A DNA stretch of 64,000 bases from NCBI RefSeq assembly GCF_001938945.1, contig NZ_MKIO01000021.1, forward strand, positions 1 through 64,000, written 5' to 3'. The notes beneath the pieces are model-generated. The model made no database searches and was not told the DNA's origin. It worked only from the letters and a program-made list of their open reading frames with translations. Source of the DNA: Xaviernesmea rhizosphaerae (GTDB lineage: Bacteria > Pseudomonadota > Alphaproteobacteria > Rhizobiales > Rhizobiaceae). The first letter of the stretch is position 1. Each line of letters starts with the position of its first letter. This document shows, piece by piece, positions 16,867-25,706 of the stretch. The translations under genes and the position numbers were made by a program.

Positions 16867-18642
16867 GTGAACGAAAAGACATTTGGACCCCTCCTGCGCG
16901 CCGATGGCGTGCTCTTCCGCCTCTGGGCGCCCCTGCAAGAGAGGGTCTCGCTGATCCTGGAAGGGGGCACGCCGCTGCAGATGGAGCGGGCCGGAGATGG
17001 CTGGCACAGCCTGACGGTGGCCGAAGCCGGCCCCGGCAAGCGCTATCAGTTCGCGCTGTCGGACGGGCTCAAGGTGCCGGACCCCGGATCGGTGCACCAG
17101 CCCGAGGATGCCCATGGGCCGAGCGAGGTCGTCGACCTCACCGCCTATTCCTGGAAAAATCCGGACTGGACCGGCCGGCCGATCGAGGAGATCGTGCTCT
17201 ATGAGCTCCATATCGGCACCTTCACGCCTGAGGGGACGTTCCTCGCCGCCATCGACAAGCTCAAGCATCTGAAGGATGTGGGCGTCACCGCCCTCCAGAT
17301 CATGCCGGTCGCCGATTTTCCCGGCCGTTATAACTGGGGCTATGACGGCGTTCTGCCCTATGCGCCCGACGCGAGCTATGGCCGGCCGGAAGATTTGATG
17401 GCGCTGGTGGATGCCGCCCACGGTCTCGGCCTCTGCGTCTTTCTCGATGTCGTCTATAACCACTTCGGTCCTGACGGAAACTATCTGCCGGCCTATGCGC
17501 CGATCTTCACGGATCGACACAAAACGCCCTGGGGCAATGGCATCAATTATGACGGTGAGAGCGCGGCCGCTGTGCGCGCCTTCGTCATCGAGAACGCGAT
17601 CGACTGGATCGCCACCTATCGCTTTGACGGGCTGCGCCTCGACGCCGTTCATGCCATTGAGGACAATAGCGGCGAGCATCTCCTGCATGAGCTCGCCCGC
17701 CGGGTGCGCGCGGCGGCGGCCGGGCGGCATGTCCATCTGGTGGTGGAGAACGAGGACAATGACAGCGACCTCCTGATGCGCGACGGCGAGGGCCGCCCGG
17801 TCTTCTTTACCGCCCAGTGGAACGACGACATCCACCATATCCTGCACATCGCCGCCACGCGCGAAACCTTCGGCTATTATGCCGATTATGCCGACGACAC
17901 CGGCAAGATCGGCCGGGCGCTGGCCGAGGGCTTCGTCTTCCAGGGCGAGCACATGCCCTATCGCGGCGAGGAGCGCGGCAAGCCCAGCGCTGACCTGCCG
18001 CCGACCGCCTTCATCTCCTTCATCCAGAACCACGACCAGATCGGCAATCGCGCCAGGGGCGACCGGATGGCCGAGACCATCGATCCCGCTGCCCTGAAAG
18101 CCATTGCCTCCGTCTATCTGCTGGCGCCCCAGGTGCCGATGCTGTTCATGGGTGAGGAATGGGGCTCCACCGATCCCTTCCCCTATTTCTGCGACTTCAA
18201 CGAGGAGTTGAACGAGACGGTGCGCAAAGGCCGGCGCGAGGAGTTGTCGCGCCTGCCGGGCTTCGACAGCGACGATCTGATGGACCCGACCGCGGAAAGC
18301 ACTTTCAAGACCGGCAAGCTCGACTGGTCGCAGGCCGAAGAGGAAGAAGGCCGCGCCTGGCTTACCTTCTATCGCGACCTGCTGGCGTTGCGCCACGCCC
18401 GGCTCGCGCCGCATCTGGCCGGTGCCCGCAGCGGTCGCGCGCAGGGAGATGGGCGGTTCGTCGATGTAGAATGGACGCTGGGCGGCGGCGCGACGCTGCG
18501 GCTTCTCGCCAACCTCTCTGCCAGCGCGATAGAAGGTGTGCCGGTGCCGGCGGCTTCGGACGAGGTGCTGTTCACGCTGGGTGCGGTCGAGGATGGTCGT
18601 CTTGGGCCATGGAGCCTAGTCTGGACGCTGGATCGTCCATAG
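16867..18642 (+). CDS. treZ: Malto-oligosyltrehalose trehalohydrolase TreZ
   Basis: A GH13 enzyme that releases trehalose from maltooligosyl-trehalose, the second step of the TreY-TreZ pathway, in the cytoplasm. The 591-residue product has an N-terminal beta-sandwich, then the barrel with DVVYNHFG (region I), FDGLRLDAVHA (region II, nucleophile Asp), VVENEDND (region III, Glu) and a FIQNHDQIGNRA segment (region IV). GGAAGG lies eight bases before GTG 16867; GTG 16858 and TTG 16861 are in-frame alternatives. No treY or treX gene is next to it, so the partner must be elsewhere. A strong hairpin follows. Confidence 0.95.
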   Translation: MNEKTFGPLLRADGVLFRLWAPLQERVSLILEGGTPLQMERAGDGWHSLTVAEAGPGKRYQFALSDGLKVPDPGSVHQPEDAHGPSEVVDLTAYSWKNPDWTGRPIEEIVLYELHIGTFTPEGTFLAAIDKLKHLKDVGVTALQIMPVADFPGRYNWGYDGVLPYAPDASYGRPEDLMALVDAAHGLGLCVFLDVVYNHFGPDGNYLPAYAPIFTDRHKTPWGNGINYDGESAAAVRAFVIENAIDWIATYRFDGLRLDAVHAIEDNSGEHLLHELARRVRAAAAGRHVHLVVENEDNDSDLLMRDGEGRPVFFTAQWNDDIHHILHIAATRETFGYYADYADDTGKIGRALAEGFVFQGEHMPYRGEERGKPSADLPPTAFISFIQNHDQIGNRARGDRMAETIDPAALKAIASVYLLAPQVPMLFMGEEWGSTDPFPYFCDFNEELNETVRKGRREELSRLPGFDSDDLMDPTAESTFKTGKLDWSQAEEEEGRAWLTFYRDLLALRHARLAPHLAGARSGRAQGDGRFVDVEWTLGGGATLRLLANLSASAIEGVPVPAASDEVLFTLGAVEDGRLGPWSLVWTLDRP

Positions 18643-18719
18643 GAAGACGACGCTGCCGCCGGCAAGAGGCTGGCGGCAGCCCCTTGGCGATCCCGCGACA
18701 AAAAAGCTCTGCGAACGAA

Positions 18720-18749
18720 AAGGCCGGCGAACCCATATTCGCCGGCCTT
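18720..18749. terminator. Bidirectional terminator between treZ and ohr
   Basis: Twelve-base perfect arms (18720-18731 and 18738-18749) with a six-base loop lie between two convergent genes. An A-rich run precedes it on the plus strand, which gives a T-rich tail for the minus-strand transcript of ohr. Confidence 0.8.
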
Positions 18750-18781
18750 CGCATGTTTCAGTCTCGGCCTATGCCGTTTGA

Positions 18782-19213
18782 TCAGGCGTGCGTGGTCGTC
18801 TTGACGTCGACGCTGGCCTTGATGGCGTTGGAATAGGGGCAGATGCCGTGGGTGGTTTCCACCAGCTGCTTGGCCTCGTCTTCCGGCATGCCGGGCAGGG
18901 TGACGTCGAGTTCGGCGGTGATGCCGAAGCCGCCTTCCGAGCGCGGGCCAATGCCGATTTCGGCGGTGACGGTCGTGCCTTCCGGCACTTTGGTCTTCAG
19001 CTGGCCGGCCGCCACGCGCATGGCGCCGAGGAAGCAGGCGGAATAGCCGAGCGCGAAGAGCTTTTCCGGATTGGCGCCTTCGCCGCCTGGGCCGCCCAGC
19101 TCCTTCGGCACGACCAGCTGCAGGTCCATCGTGCCGTCTTCCAGCTTGGTGCGGCCATCGCGGCCGCCGCCGCTTGCCGTGGCTTTCGTCTTGTACTTGG
19201 CGTCAACGGGCAT
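18782..19213 (-). CDS. ohr: Organic hydroperoxide resistance protein Ohr
   Basis: A thiol peroxidase of the Ohr/OsmC fold that reduces organic and fatty-acid hydroperoxides, 143 aa, cytoplasmic. The catalytic pair is visible as C60 in GYSACFLG and C125 in HGICPYSN. AAGGAGA precedes ATG 19213; the frame extends upstream without support. An OhrR repressor gene is not adjacent. It lies on the same strand as, and 108 bases downstream of, dps, which suggests a shared oxidative-stress context. Confidence 0.95.
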   Translation of the reverse strand: MPVDAKYKTKATASGGGRDGRTKLEDGTMDLQLVVPKELGGPGGEGANPEKLFALGYSACFLGAMRVAAGQLKTKVPEGTTVTAEIGIGPRSEGGFGITAELDVTLPGMPEDEAKQLVETTHGICPYSNAIKASVDVKTTTHA

Positions 19214-19321
19214 GGTTGTCTCCTTCCTTGGTGAGCAGGTGATGTGATGAGAGGGAATGGTGTAGGCGGGATGGGGTCCTGCGGCACCTGTCCGTGCCGT
19301 CTGCCGCATCTCCGCTTAAGG

Positions 19322-19798
19322 TCAGGCCTTGACGAAATGCGCCTCGATGAACCACAGGGCCTTGTCGAGCGAGCGGGAATAGGCGGTGAGGATATCGGCG
19401 GTGTTGGCATCGCCGGCCTCGTCAGCCTCGTCGATGCCGGCGCGCACGCTGTTGGCGGCGTCGCCATAGCGCTCTGCCAGCGCCTTGAGGTGATCCTCCT
19501 CGGCGTGAATATCCGTGGGATAGGCGGCAAGCCGCGTGGCGCCGGCGACGACCTGGCTGGTGCCCTTGGCCGTTCCGCCCAGCTGGACGACGCGCTCGGC
19601 CACGGTGTCGACATGGGTGTCGAGCTCGCCGCGGAAACCGTCCAGCATCTCGTGAATGGCGATGAAGTGCGGGCCGCGCAGGTTCCAGTGCGCCTGCTTG
19701 GTGATCAGGGCGAGATCAATGCCATCGGCCAGGATGCCGCCCAGAAGGTCGATCGACGCGCTCTTGGCGTTGGAATCCAGATTGTTGCGGGTCTTCAT
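19322..19798 (-). CDS. dps: DNA protection during starvation protein Dps
   Basis: A ferritin-like dodecamer subunit of 158 aa that oxidises and stores iron and shields DNA from peroxide. The ferroxidase ligands appear in order in QAHWNLRG and HEMLDGFRGELDTH. An N-terminal segment beginning MKTRNN matches alphaproteobacterial Dps. ATG 19798 is the first with a plausible ribosome site (AGGA). Transcribed toward ohr. Confidence 0.95.
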   Translation of the reverse strand: MKTRNNLDSNAKSASIDLLGGILADGIDLALITKQAHWNLRGPHFIAIHEMLDGFRGELDTHVDTVAERVVQLGGTAKGTSQVVAGATRLAAYPTDIHAEEDHLKALAERYGDAANSVRAGIDEADEAGDANTADILTAYSRSLDKALWFIEAHFVKA

Positions 19799-19947
19799 GT
19801 CGGCTCTGTTCCTGTGTGAACGCAGATGTTCTCCGGCAAGATCTGGCGCGCGCCAGTCCGGCCGGGACACATGACAGGGACATAAACCATCCTGCGAAAG
19901 ATCAAGGGGCAGGGCAGCCAGCTTTTTCGCCGCCCCACCCAAATCCG

Positions 19948-20901
19948 TCAGGCGCGGAGCATGGTGTCGAGGAAGGCCTTCTCGAAGCGGGCGGTGTCGA
20001 CCTCCATCGCCACCTCGGCATTGAACAGGTGGCGCGAGATCGGCCGGCGGTCGGGGATCACCTGGCCGCGGGTAATCTCGCCATGCAGCTCGACATCGGC
20101 GAACATGCGCTCGGTGGTGACGAAGCCGGGATCCTCGCAGACCGCGACCGCCAGCGGATCATGCAGCGGGCAGCCGTCATTGCCAGGGTGCATCTGCTTG
20201 TAGGAAGCGACGTAGAATTCGGTGATCTTCATCATCGTGCGCGCGGCGTGATCGCCCTTCTCCGTGATCTCGCGCATCATGGCGGAGGAGAGCAGGGTCT
20301 TCATCGTCACGTCCATGCCGATCAGCGTCACCGGCGCGCCCGCGTTCAGCACCATGCGCGCGGCCTCGGGGTCGTTGTGCAGATTGGCGTCCACCATCGG
20401 ATTGCGCACGCCGTGAATGCCGGGATGGAACAGGGTCGAGCCCATGATGACGATGCCCTTGACCAGCTTCGCGATCTCCGGCGCCTTGGCCAGAGCGAGC
20501 GCGATATTGGTGACCGGGCCGACCGGGCAGAGCGTGATTTCGCCCGGATTTTCCTTCACCAGGCGGATGATCAGGTCCATGGCATGCTCGTCCACCGGCT
20601 TGGTGGAGGCCGGCGGCAGCTCCACGTCTCCCAGCCCGTTGGAGCCATGGACGAAATCGGCCTCGCGGGTGAAGGGCTTCAGGAGCGAACGGCCGACACC
20701 CTTGGCCACGGGAATGTCCGCCCGTCCCAGGAGATCGAGGATCTTCAGCGTGTTGTCGGTGGCGATCTCCACCTCGGTATTGCCGTAGACCGTGGTCAGC
20801 GCTTCGAGCCGGATATTGGGATGGCGCACGGCGTAGAAGATCGCCATGGCATCGTCGATGCCGGTATCGACGTCCAGGATGATGCGGCAGGGTGTGGCCA
20901 T
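19948..20901 (-). CDS. Inosine-uridine preferring nucleoside hydrolase
   Basis: Cleaves ribonucleosides to base and ribose, cytoplasmic, 317 aa. The calcium-binding signature DVDTGIDDA stands at residues 10-18, with a second conserved Asp in HNDPEA and a late HDPLAV segment. It is the last gene of the nucleoside uptake unit, 28 bases after a permease gene, so imported nucleosides are probably cleaved here. Base preference cannot be read from sequence. The ATG at 20901 matches the family start; the frame is open farther upstream into the permease gene. Confidence 0.93.
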   Translation of the reverse strand: MATPCRIILDVDTGIDDAMAIFYAVRHPNIRLEALTTVYGNTEVEIATDNTLKILDLLGRADIPVAKGVGRSLLKPFTREADFVHGSNGLGDVELPPASTKPVDEHAMDLIIRLVKENPGEITLCPVGPVTNIALALAKAPEIAKLVKGIVIMGSTLFHPGIHGVRNPMVDANLHNDPEAARMVLNAGAPVTLIGMDVTMKTLLSSAMMREITEKGDHAARTMMKITEFYVASYKQMHPGNDGCPLHDPLAVAVCEDPGFVTTERMFADVELHGEITRGQVIPDRRPISRHLFNAEVAMEVDTARFEKAFLDTMLRA

Positions 20902-20929
20902 GGCAGGCTCCAATGCGGGAATGAAATGA

Positions 20930-21829
20930 TCAGGCGAGGCGCGTCCCGCGCTTGCGCCTGTAACTGATGACGAGCGCGGCGAGCGTGACGACATAGGGGA
21001 CGATATCGGTAAGCTGGTTGGGCAGCCCCTGCGCCTGCAGCTTGACCGAAAGCGCATCGGCAATGCCGAAGAGCACGCAGGCGAGCGCGGCCAACAGGGG
21101 ATTGTCGCGTCCCAGCATGACGGCGACCACCGCGATCCAGCCGCGCCCGGCGCTCATATCCTCGGAAAAGATGCCGACGGTGCCGAGCGAGAGCTGCGCG
21201 CCGCCGAGCCCGGTCAAGGCGCCGGCGGCCAGAACGGTGACGACCCGGTAGCGGCGCACGTCGATGCCCATGGTGCCGGCGGCCTCCGGATCCTCGCCCA
21301 CGCCGCGCAGGCGCAGCCCCATCGGCGTGCGGTAGAGCACATAGGCGACCAGCGCGGTGAGCGCCCAGGAAAGATAAGTCAGCACCGTCTGGCGCGAGAC
21401 GATCCAGCCGAGCCAGGGAATGGACTGGATCGAGGCGATGCGGATCTTGGCGAGTTCCGCGATATTGGGATCGCTGAAAACGCCGCTGACGCCGAAGAGC
21501 TGGCGCAGCAGATAGGCGGTCAGCCCCGAGGCCAAAAGATTCATGCCGATGCAGATCACCACGGCATCGCCGCGAAAGACGGTGGCGCCATAGGCGAGGA
21601 TCAGCGAGAAGACGACGGTTCCCACCAGCGCCGCCGCCACGCCGACCGCGGCGCTGCCGGTGTAGTGGCTGCCGGCCACGGCGCAGAAGGCGCCGATCAG
21701 CAGCTGGCCTTCCATGGCGATGTTGAACACGCCGACGCGCGCGCACAGGCTGCCGGCCAGCGCGGCCAGAAGGATCGGCGTGATCGCCTGGACCGTCGAA
21801 TTGACCATGAAGGCGCTGATGAAATCCAT
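20930..21829 (-). CDS. ABC transporter permease, BMP/nucleoside type (second permease)
   Basis: An inner-membrane permease of 299 aa with about eight to ten helices, of the BPD_transp_2 family found with BMP-type binding proteins. The N-terminus VGVFNIAMEGQLLIGAF is the family hallmark, and the EDP-EAAGTMGIDV stretch is the cytoplasmic coupling loop. GAGAAG is placed six bases before the ATG. It follows the first permease after an 84-base gap that holds a repeat fragment (21858-21888). Confidence 0.93.
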   Translation of the reverse strand: MDFISAFMVNSTVQAITPILLAALAGSLCARVGVFNIAMEGQLLIGAFCAVAGSHYTGSAAVGVAAALVGTVVFSLILAYGATVFRGDAVVICIGMNLLASGLTAYLLRQLFGVSGVFSDPNIAELAKIRIASIQSIPWLGWIVSRQTVLTYLSWALTALVAYVLYRTPMGLRLRGVGEDPEAAGTMGIDVRRYRVVTVLAAGALTGLGGAQLSLGTVGIFSEDMSAGRGWIAVVAVMLGRDNPLLAALACVLFGIADALSVKLQAQGLPNQLTDIVPYVVTLAALVISYRRKRGTRLA

Positions 21830-21857
21830 GTGCAGCTTCTCGAAGGAATGGCCCCAG

Positions 21858-21888
21858 GCATCGGACCGGAAAGGGTGTCGGGTTTTCG
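21858..21888. repeat. RIME-like fragment between the two permease genes
   Basis: Starts GCATCGGACCGGAAAG and continues to GGTTTTCG, matching the left two thirds of the palindrome at 83-129. It lies inside the operon, in the only sizeable gap between the two permease genes. Confidence 0.6.
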
Positions 21889-21913
21889 CAGCGTCAGACG
21901 TGGAAGAAGACGG

Positions 21914-22975
21914 TCAGCCGCGCCGACCGACGCCGTGGCGCATCGCCAGGAACAGGATGATGATCGCCTGCAGGATCATGGTGAGCACGCGGGGGATCTC
22001 GGTTTCGCGCTGCATGGCGAAGCCGCCGGTCTGCAGCGCGGCGAAGAACAGGCCGGCCGTGATCGCGCCCAGCGGCTCGCCGCCCGCCAGAAGCGCCGCC
22101 ATCAGCCCGGACCAGGTATAGCCGGGCGAGAGCAGCGCCCCGTCCTGGAAGCGATAGAGCGAGCCGAGAACGATGATGGCCCCGACCAGGCCGGCAATGG
22201 CGCCGCTAGCAAACAGCGTGCGCAGCATTTGCGGCCCCGGCTTCACCCCGCCATAGGCGGTGAAGCGCGGGTTGAGGCCGCGCATCCTCAACTCATAGCC
22301 GCCGACCGTGCGCCGGTCGACATAAAGCACCAGCGCGGCGACGGCCACGATCATCAGGAGGCCGATATTGAGCGGGCCGCTGATCGTCATCAGCCGCGCG
22401 CCTTCGGGGATCATCGCCGTCTGCGACAAGCCGGTCGTCGTGTCGCGCAGCGGAAAGCCGACGAAATAGGAGGTGACGCCGATGGCGGGATAGGAGAGCA
22501 GCAGGCTCGAGATCAGCATGGGAATGCCGAAGCGCACCTCGCCCAGCGCCGCCAGTGCGGCATAAAGCCCCGAGGCTAGCATGGCCGCGAGAATGGCGAG
22601 CGCCGCCAGCACGGGCCCGGGAAGGGCGATGGCCTCGGGCAGGATCTGCGGCAGCATGACCGGCAGCACGGCGGCGACGAAGCCGCCGATCGCCAGCTGC
22701 CCGTCGCCGCCGAGATTGACCATGCCGCCGCGCAGGGGAATGGCGGCGGCGATGGTCATGCCGACCAGCGGCACCGCCCAGTTCAGCGTGTCCGGCCAGT
22801 TGGCAGGCGCAAGGCTGCCCACGAGAATGCGCCAATAGGCATCAAGCGGATTGCCGCCGGAGACCAGCACCAGCAGGCCGCCAAGCACGACACCGATCAG
22901 GATGGCCAAGGGGACGGCAGGAAGGGAAAGTGCGGGCAGGCGGGAGGGGCGGGGTGTCATGGTCTTCTCGCTCAT
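21914..22975 (-). CDS. ABC transporter permease, BMP/nucleoside type (first permease)
   Basis: A 353-residue inner-membrane permease of the same family as its neighbour, with the MVNLGGDGQLAIGGF hallmark near residue 86 and an EIPRVLTM segment near the C-terminus. Its ATG overlaps the stop of the ATPase gene (ATGA), so translation is coupled. The pair forms the heterodimeric channel for nucleoside uptake. Confidence 0.93.
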   Translation of the reverse strand: MSEKTMTPRPSRLPALSLPAVPLAILIGVVLGGLLVLVSGGNPLDAYWRILVGSLAPANWPDTLNWAVPLVGMTIAAAIPLRGGMVNLGGDGQLAIGGFVAAVLPVMLPQILPEAIALPGPVLAALAILAAMLASGLYAALAALGEVRFGIPMLISSLLLSYPAIGVTSYFVGFPLRDTTTGLSQTAMIPEGARLMTISGPLNIGLLMIVAVAALVLYVDRRTVGGYELRMRGLNPRFTAYGGVKPGPQMLRTLFASGAIAGLVGAIIVLGSLYRFQDGALLSPGYTWSGLMAALLAGGEPLGAITAGLFFAALQTGGFAMQRETEIPRVLTMILQAIIILFLAMRHGVGRRG

Positions 22976-24489
22976 GCGGCTTGCCCCGTCCGTCCGGCCA
23001 TCAACAGGCCGAGCCTGTCCTCGTCCGCCGCGCCGGCCGGAAGGTCCGCGAGGATCCGGCCCTCATACATGACGAGAATTCGGTCAGACAAAGCCAGGAT
23101 CTCGCTCAGTTCGGCAGAGACCAGCAGGATGGCGCGGCCCCGGTCGCGCTCGGCCACCAGCTCGGCATGGATGAATTCGATCGCGCCGACATCGACGCCG
23201 CGCGTCGGCTGTTCGGCAATCAGCAGCGGCGCCTGATGCGTCAGCTCGCGGGCAATCACCACCTTCTGCAGATTGCCGCCCGACAGCGTGCCCACCAGCA
23301 CGGTCTCGTCGGCAATCTTGACGCCGAAGCGGCCGATCAGCCGCCGGGCGTGCTCGGCAACCGCTTTTGCGTTCAGCCGCAGGCCTTCGGTAAAGGGCGC
23401 CTTGCGCTGATAGCCCATCAGCAGATTGTCTGCCGCCGAGGCCGCGCGGGCCGTGCCGGTGACAGCCCGGTCCTCCGGCACATAGGCCAGCCCCGCGGCG
23501 CGGTGAGCCTCGACGTCGGCTTCCGTGACATCCCTGCCTGAGAGCGTCACGCGGCCGCCATCCGGGCGGCGAAGGCCGGTCAGTGCCTCGATCAGCTCGG
23601 TCTGGCCATTGCCCGCCACACCGGCAATCCCGACGATCTCGCCGGCATGGAGGCGGAAGCTTAGCTTGTCCACGACAGGCTTTGCGCCCGTGCCGACTGT
23701 CAATCCCTGCACGTCGAGCACGGCCGCGCCCGGCGTCGCCGGCTTGCGGTCCACGGTGAGGTTGACGACGCGGCCGGTCATGGCGCGGATGATCTCGGCG
23801 GGCGTGGTGTCGCGGGTCGCCATGCGCTCGGTTACGCGGCCCTGGCGCAGAACCGTGACGCTGTCGGTAATGGCCATCACCTCATGCAGCTTGTGGGTGA
23901 CGAAGAGGATGGTGCGCTGGTCGGCTTTCAGCGTGCGGATGACATCGAACAATCCGTCGCGCTCCTGCGGCGTCAGCACCGCCGTCGGCTCGTCGAGGAT
24001 GAGGATGCGCGCGTCGCGATAGAGCGCCTTGAGGATTTCCACGCGCTGGCGCACGCCGACCGAAAGATCCCCGACCCGCGCCGTGGGATCGACGCTCAGC
24101 CGGAAGCGCTCGGCAAGCGCCCCCACCTGGGCGATGGCGGCCCGCCGGTCGAGCGCGGGCCCGCGCCGCGGCTCGCGGCCATAGACGACGTTTTCCCAGA
24201 CGGTCAGCGAATTGAACAGCTTGAAGGCCTGGTGCACCATGCCCATGCCATGGTCGATGGCATCGACGGCGGAGCGGAAGCGCACCTCCTGTCCGCGCAG
24301 GAGAATGCTGCCCTCATCGGGTGCCTGCATGCCGTAGAGGATCGACATCAGCGTCGATTTTCCGGCGCCGTTCTCGCCCATGACCGCATGGACCTCGCCG
24401 CGCGCCACGGAAAGATCGATCCCGTCATTGGCGACCAACGTGCCGAAGCGCTTGACGATGCCTGCCGTCTCCAGCTCGACCATCTGCAT
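22972..24489 (-). CDS. ABC transporter ATP-binding protein, nucleoside/sugar type with two ABC domains
   Basis: A 505-residue fused double ATPase energising nucleoside import. The first domain has a good Walker A (GENGAGKST), a signature-like LSVGVRQRV and Walker B ILILDEPT. The second has a degenerate Walker A (GVAGNGQTEL), signature LSGGNLQK and a Walker B-like LLIAEQPTRG. This one-good, one-degenerate layout is usual for the group. It is coupled to the first permease and preceded by an intercistronic stem-loop after the binding-protein gene. Confidence 0.95.
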   Translation of the reverse strand: MQMVELETAGIVKRFGTLVANDGIDLSVARGEVHAVMGENGAGKSTLMSILYGMQAPDEGSILLRGQEVRFRSAVDAIDHGMGMVHQAFKLFNSLTVWENVVYGREPRRGPALDRRAAIAQVGALAERFRLSVDPTARVGDLSVGVRQRVEILKALYRDARILILDEPTAVLTPQERDGLFDVIRTLKADQRTILFVTHKLHEVMAITDSVTVLRQGRVTERMATRDTTPAEIIRAMTGRVVNLTVDRKPATPGAAVLDVQGLTVGTGAKPVVDKLSFRLHAGEIVGIAGVAGNGQTELIEALTGLRRPDGGRVTLSGRDVTEADVEAHRAAGLAYVPEDRAVTGTARAASAADNLLMGYQRKAPFTEGLRLNAKAVAEHARRLIGRFGVKIADETVLVGTLSGGNLQKVVIARELTHQAPLLIAEQPTRGVDVGAIEFIHAELVAERDRGRAILLVSAELSEILALSDRILVMYEGRILADLPAGAADEDRLGLLMAGRTGQAA

Positions 24490-24551
24490 GTTGAAATCCG
24501 GTTTCGATGCGAAGGAAGCGCGCGGGAAAAGACCCCGCGCGCGGGATCGTT

Positions 24552-24605
24552 ATACCAAGTCTCGATGATAGGCACCTATAGGTTCCTATCTTCGACACTT
24601 GGTAT
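24552..24605 (-). terminator. Intercistronic stem-loop after the BMP gene
   Basis: A 54-base imperfect palindrome: ATACCAAGT (24552-24560) pairs with ACTTGGTAT (24597-24605), and an inner pair GATAGG/CCTATC extends the stem. It touches the stop codon of the binding-protein gene (24605-24607). Such stems between binding protein and membrane genes often cause partial termination or protect the upstream mRNA, giving excess binding protein. That role is inferred from position. Confidence 0.7.
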
Positions 24606-25642
24606 TACTTGTCGAGCTTCATCGGGTCGGCCACGACGACCTTGCCGGCGATGATCTCTTCCTTGAGCGCCTTCACCTTGTCGATGACCTCGGGATATTT
24701 GGCGATCAGGCATTCGGACTTGTCGACGTCAGGCTTGAAGCTCGTCAGCGTCATGCCGTTTTCCTTCAGGCCGAGGGCGACAACCTGCCCGCGCGTGCCC
24801 TTGAGAATATCGCGCACGCCGGTCTCGACCGCGACGTCGGTGAGCTTCTCGACATTGTCCATGACATGGCCGGGCGACTGCTTGCACTGGTTGATATCGA
24901 CGCCGAAGGCGGCCGCGCCGGGGAAGTCGGCCATGGCCTTGAAGATGCCGCCATTGGAGCCGGAGGCGGCCGCCAGCACGCGGTCCACGTCTTCCGAGAG
25001 CATGACAGTGGCGCGCTGCTGGCCGCGCGCGGGGTCGGAGAAGGGATTGTCGCCGCCGATCCACAGATTGGCCGCCGTCTCGATTTCCGGCTTCACATGC
25101 TTGGCGCCGGCGAGAAAGGCGTCGTTATAGCGGTGGATGAAGGGAATATCGAGCGCGCCGATCGCGCCCACCTTGCCTGTCTCGCTGGTCAGCGCGGCTT
25201 CGGCGCCGGCGAGGAAGTTGGTCTCATATTCGCGGAACACGGCGCAATAGATGTTCGGCAGCATCTTCGACGGGCAGCTGTCGATCTGCAGGAACTTGAC
25301 GTTGGGATATTGCGCGGCCACCTGAGGCAGGATGTCGTTGAACTCGAAGGTGATGGCGACCACCACATCCGCGCCTTCCTTGGCGGCGGCTTCGAGGTTC
25401 TGGCGCTGTGTCGTCGGATCAGTGCTCTCGAAGGTCTTGGAGGTGCCACCGAGCTCCTTGGCGATGCGGTCCGTGCCGATCTTGCCGAGCATCAGGAAGT
25501 CGTTCACGCCGACCGGATTGGAGGAGACATAGATCACCAGCGGCTTGCCATCGGCCGAGAAGGCCTGAGCGCCCGCCGTCAGCGTCGCGGTCATGGTGGC
25601 AAGCGCCAGCGCGGCGTTGCGAAGAAGTCCCCGTGTCGTCAT
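24605..25642 (-). CDS. BMP family nucleoside-type substrate-binding protein
   Basis: A periplasmic binding protein of 345 aa with a signal peptide (about residues 1-30). The two-lobe BMP/PnrA-like fold is suggested by ITFEFNDILPQVA and the GAIGALDIPFIHRYNDAF segment. The family binds purine nucleosides or related lipoprotein ligands; the hydrolase in the same unit supports nucleosides. No lipobox cysteine is seen, so it is a soluble exported protein. AAAGGAGA precedes the ATG. Several Cys residues (SCPSKM, NIYCAVF, NQCKQ) are conspicuous. Confidence 0.92.
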   Translation of the reverse strand: MTTRGLLRNAALALATMTATLTAGAQAFSADGKPLVIYVSSNPVGVNDFLMLGKIGTDRIAKELGGTSKTFESTDPTTQRQNLEAAAKEGADVVVAITFEFNDILPQVAAQYPNVKFLQIDSCPSKMLPNIYCAVFREYETNFLAGAEAALTSETGKVGAIGALDIPFIHRYNDAFLAGAKHVKPEIETAANLWIGGDNPFSDPARGQQRATVMLSEDVDRVLAAASGSNGGIFKAMADFPGAAAFGVDINQCKQSPGHVMDNVEKLTDVAVETGVRDILKGTRGQVVALGLKENGMTLTSFKPDVDKSECLIAKYPEVIDKVKALKEEIIAGKVVVADPMKLDK

Positions 25643-25706
25643 CTCGTCTCCTTTGCGGCCCGTCAGGGCTTCGGTCTGTCTGGATGGGTCTGCCGGCCCA
25701 GATCAC

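Noticed and set aside
16843..18414. Minus-strand frame of 523 codons opposite treZ
   Set aside because: Antisense shadow of treZ, whose four catalytic regions are intact.
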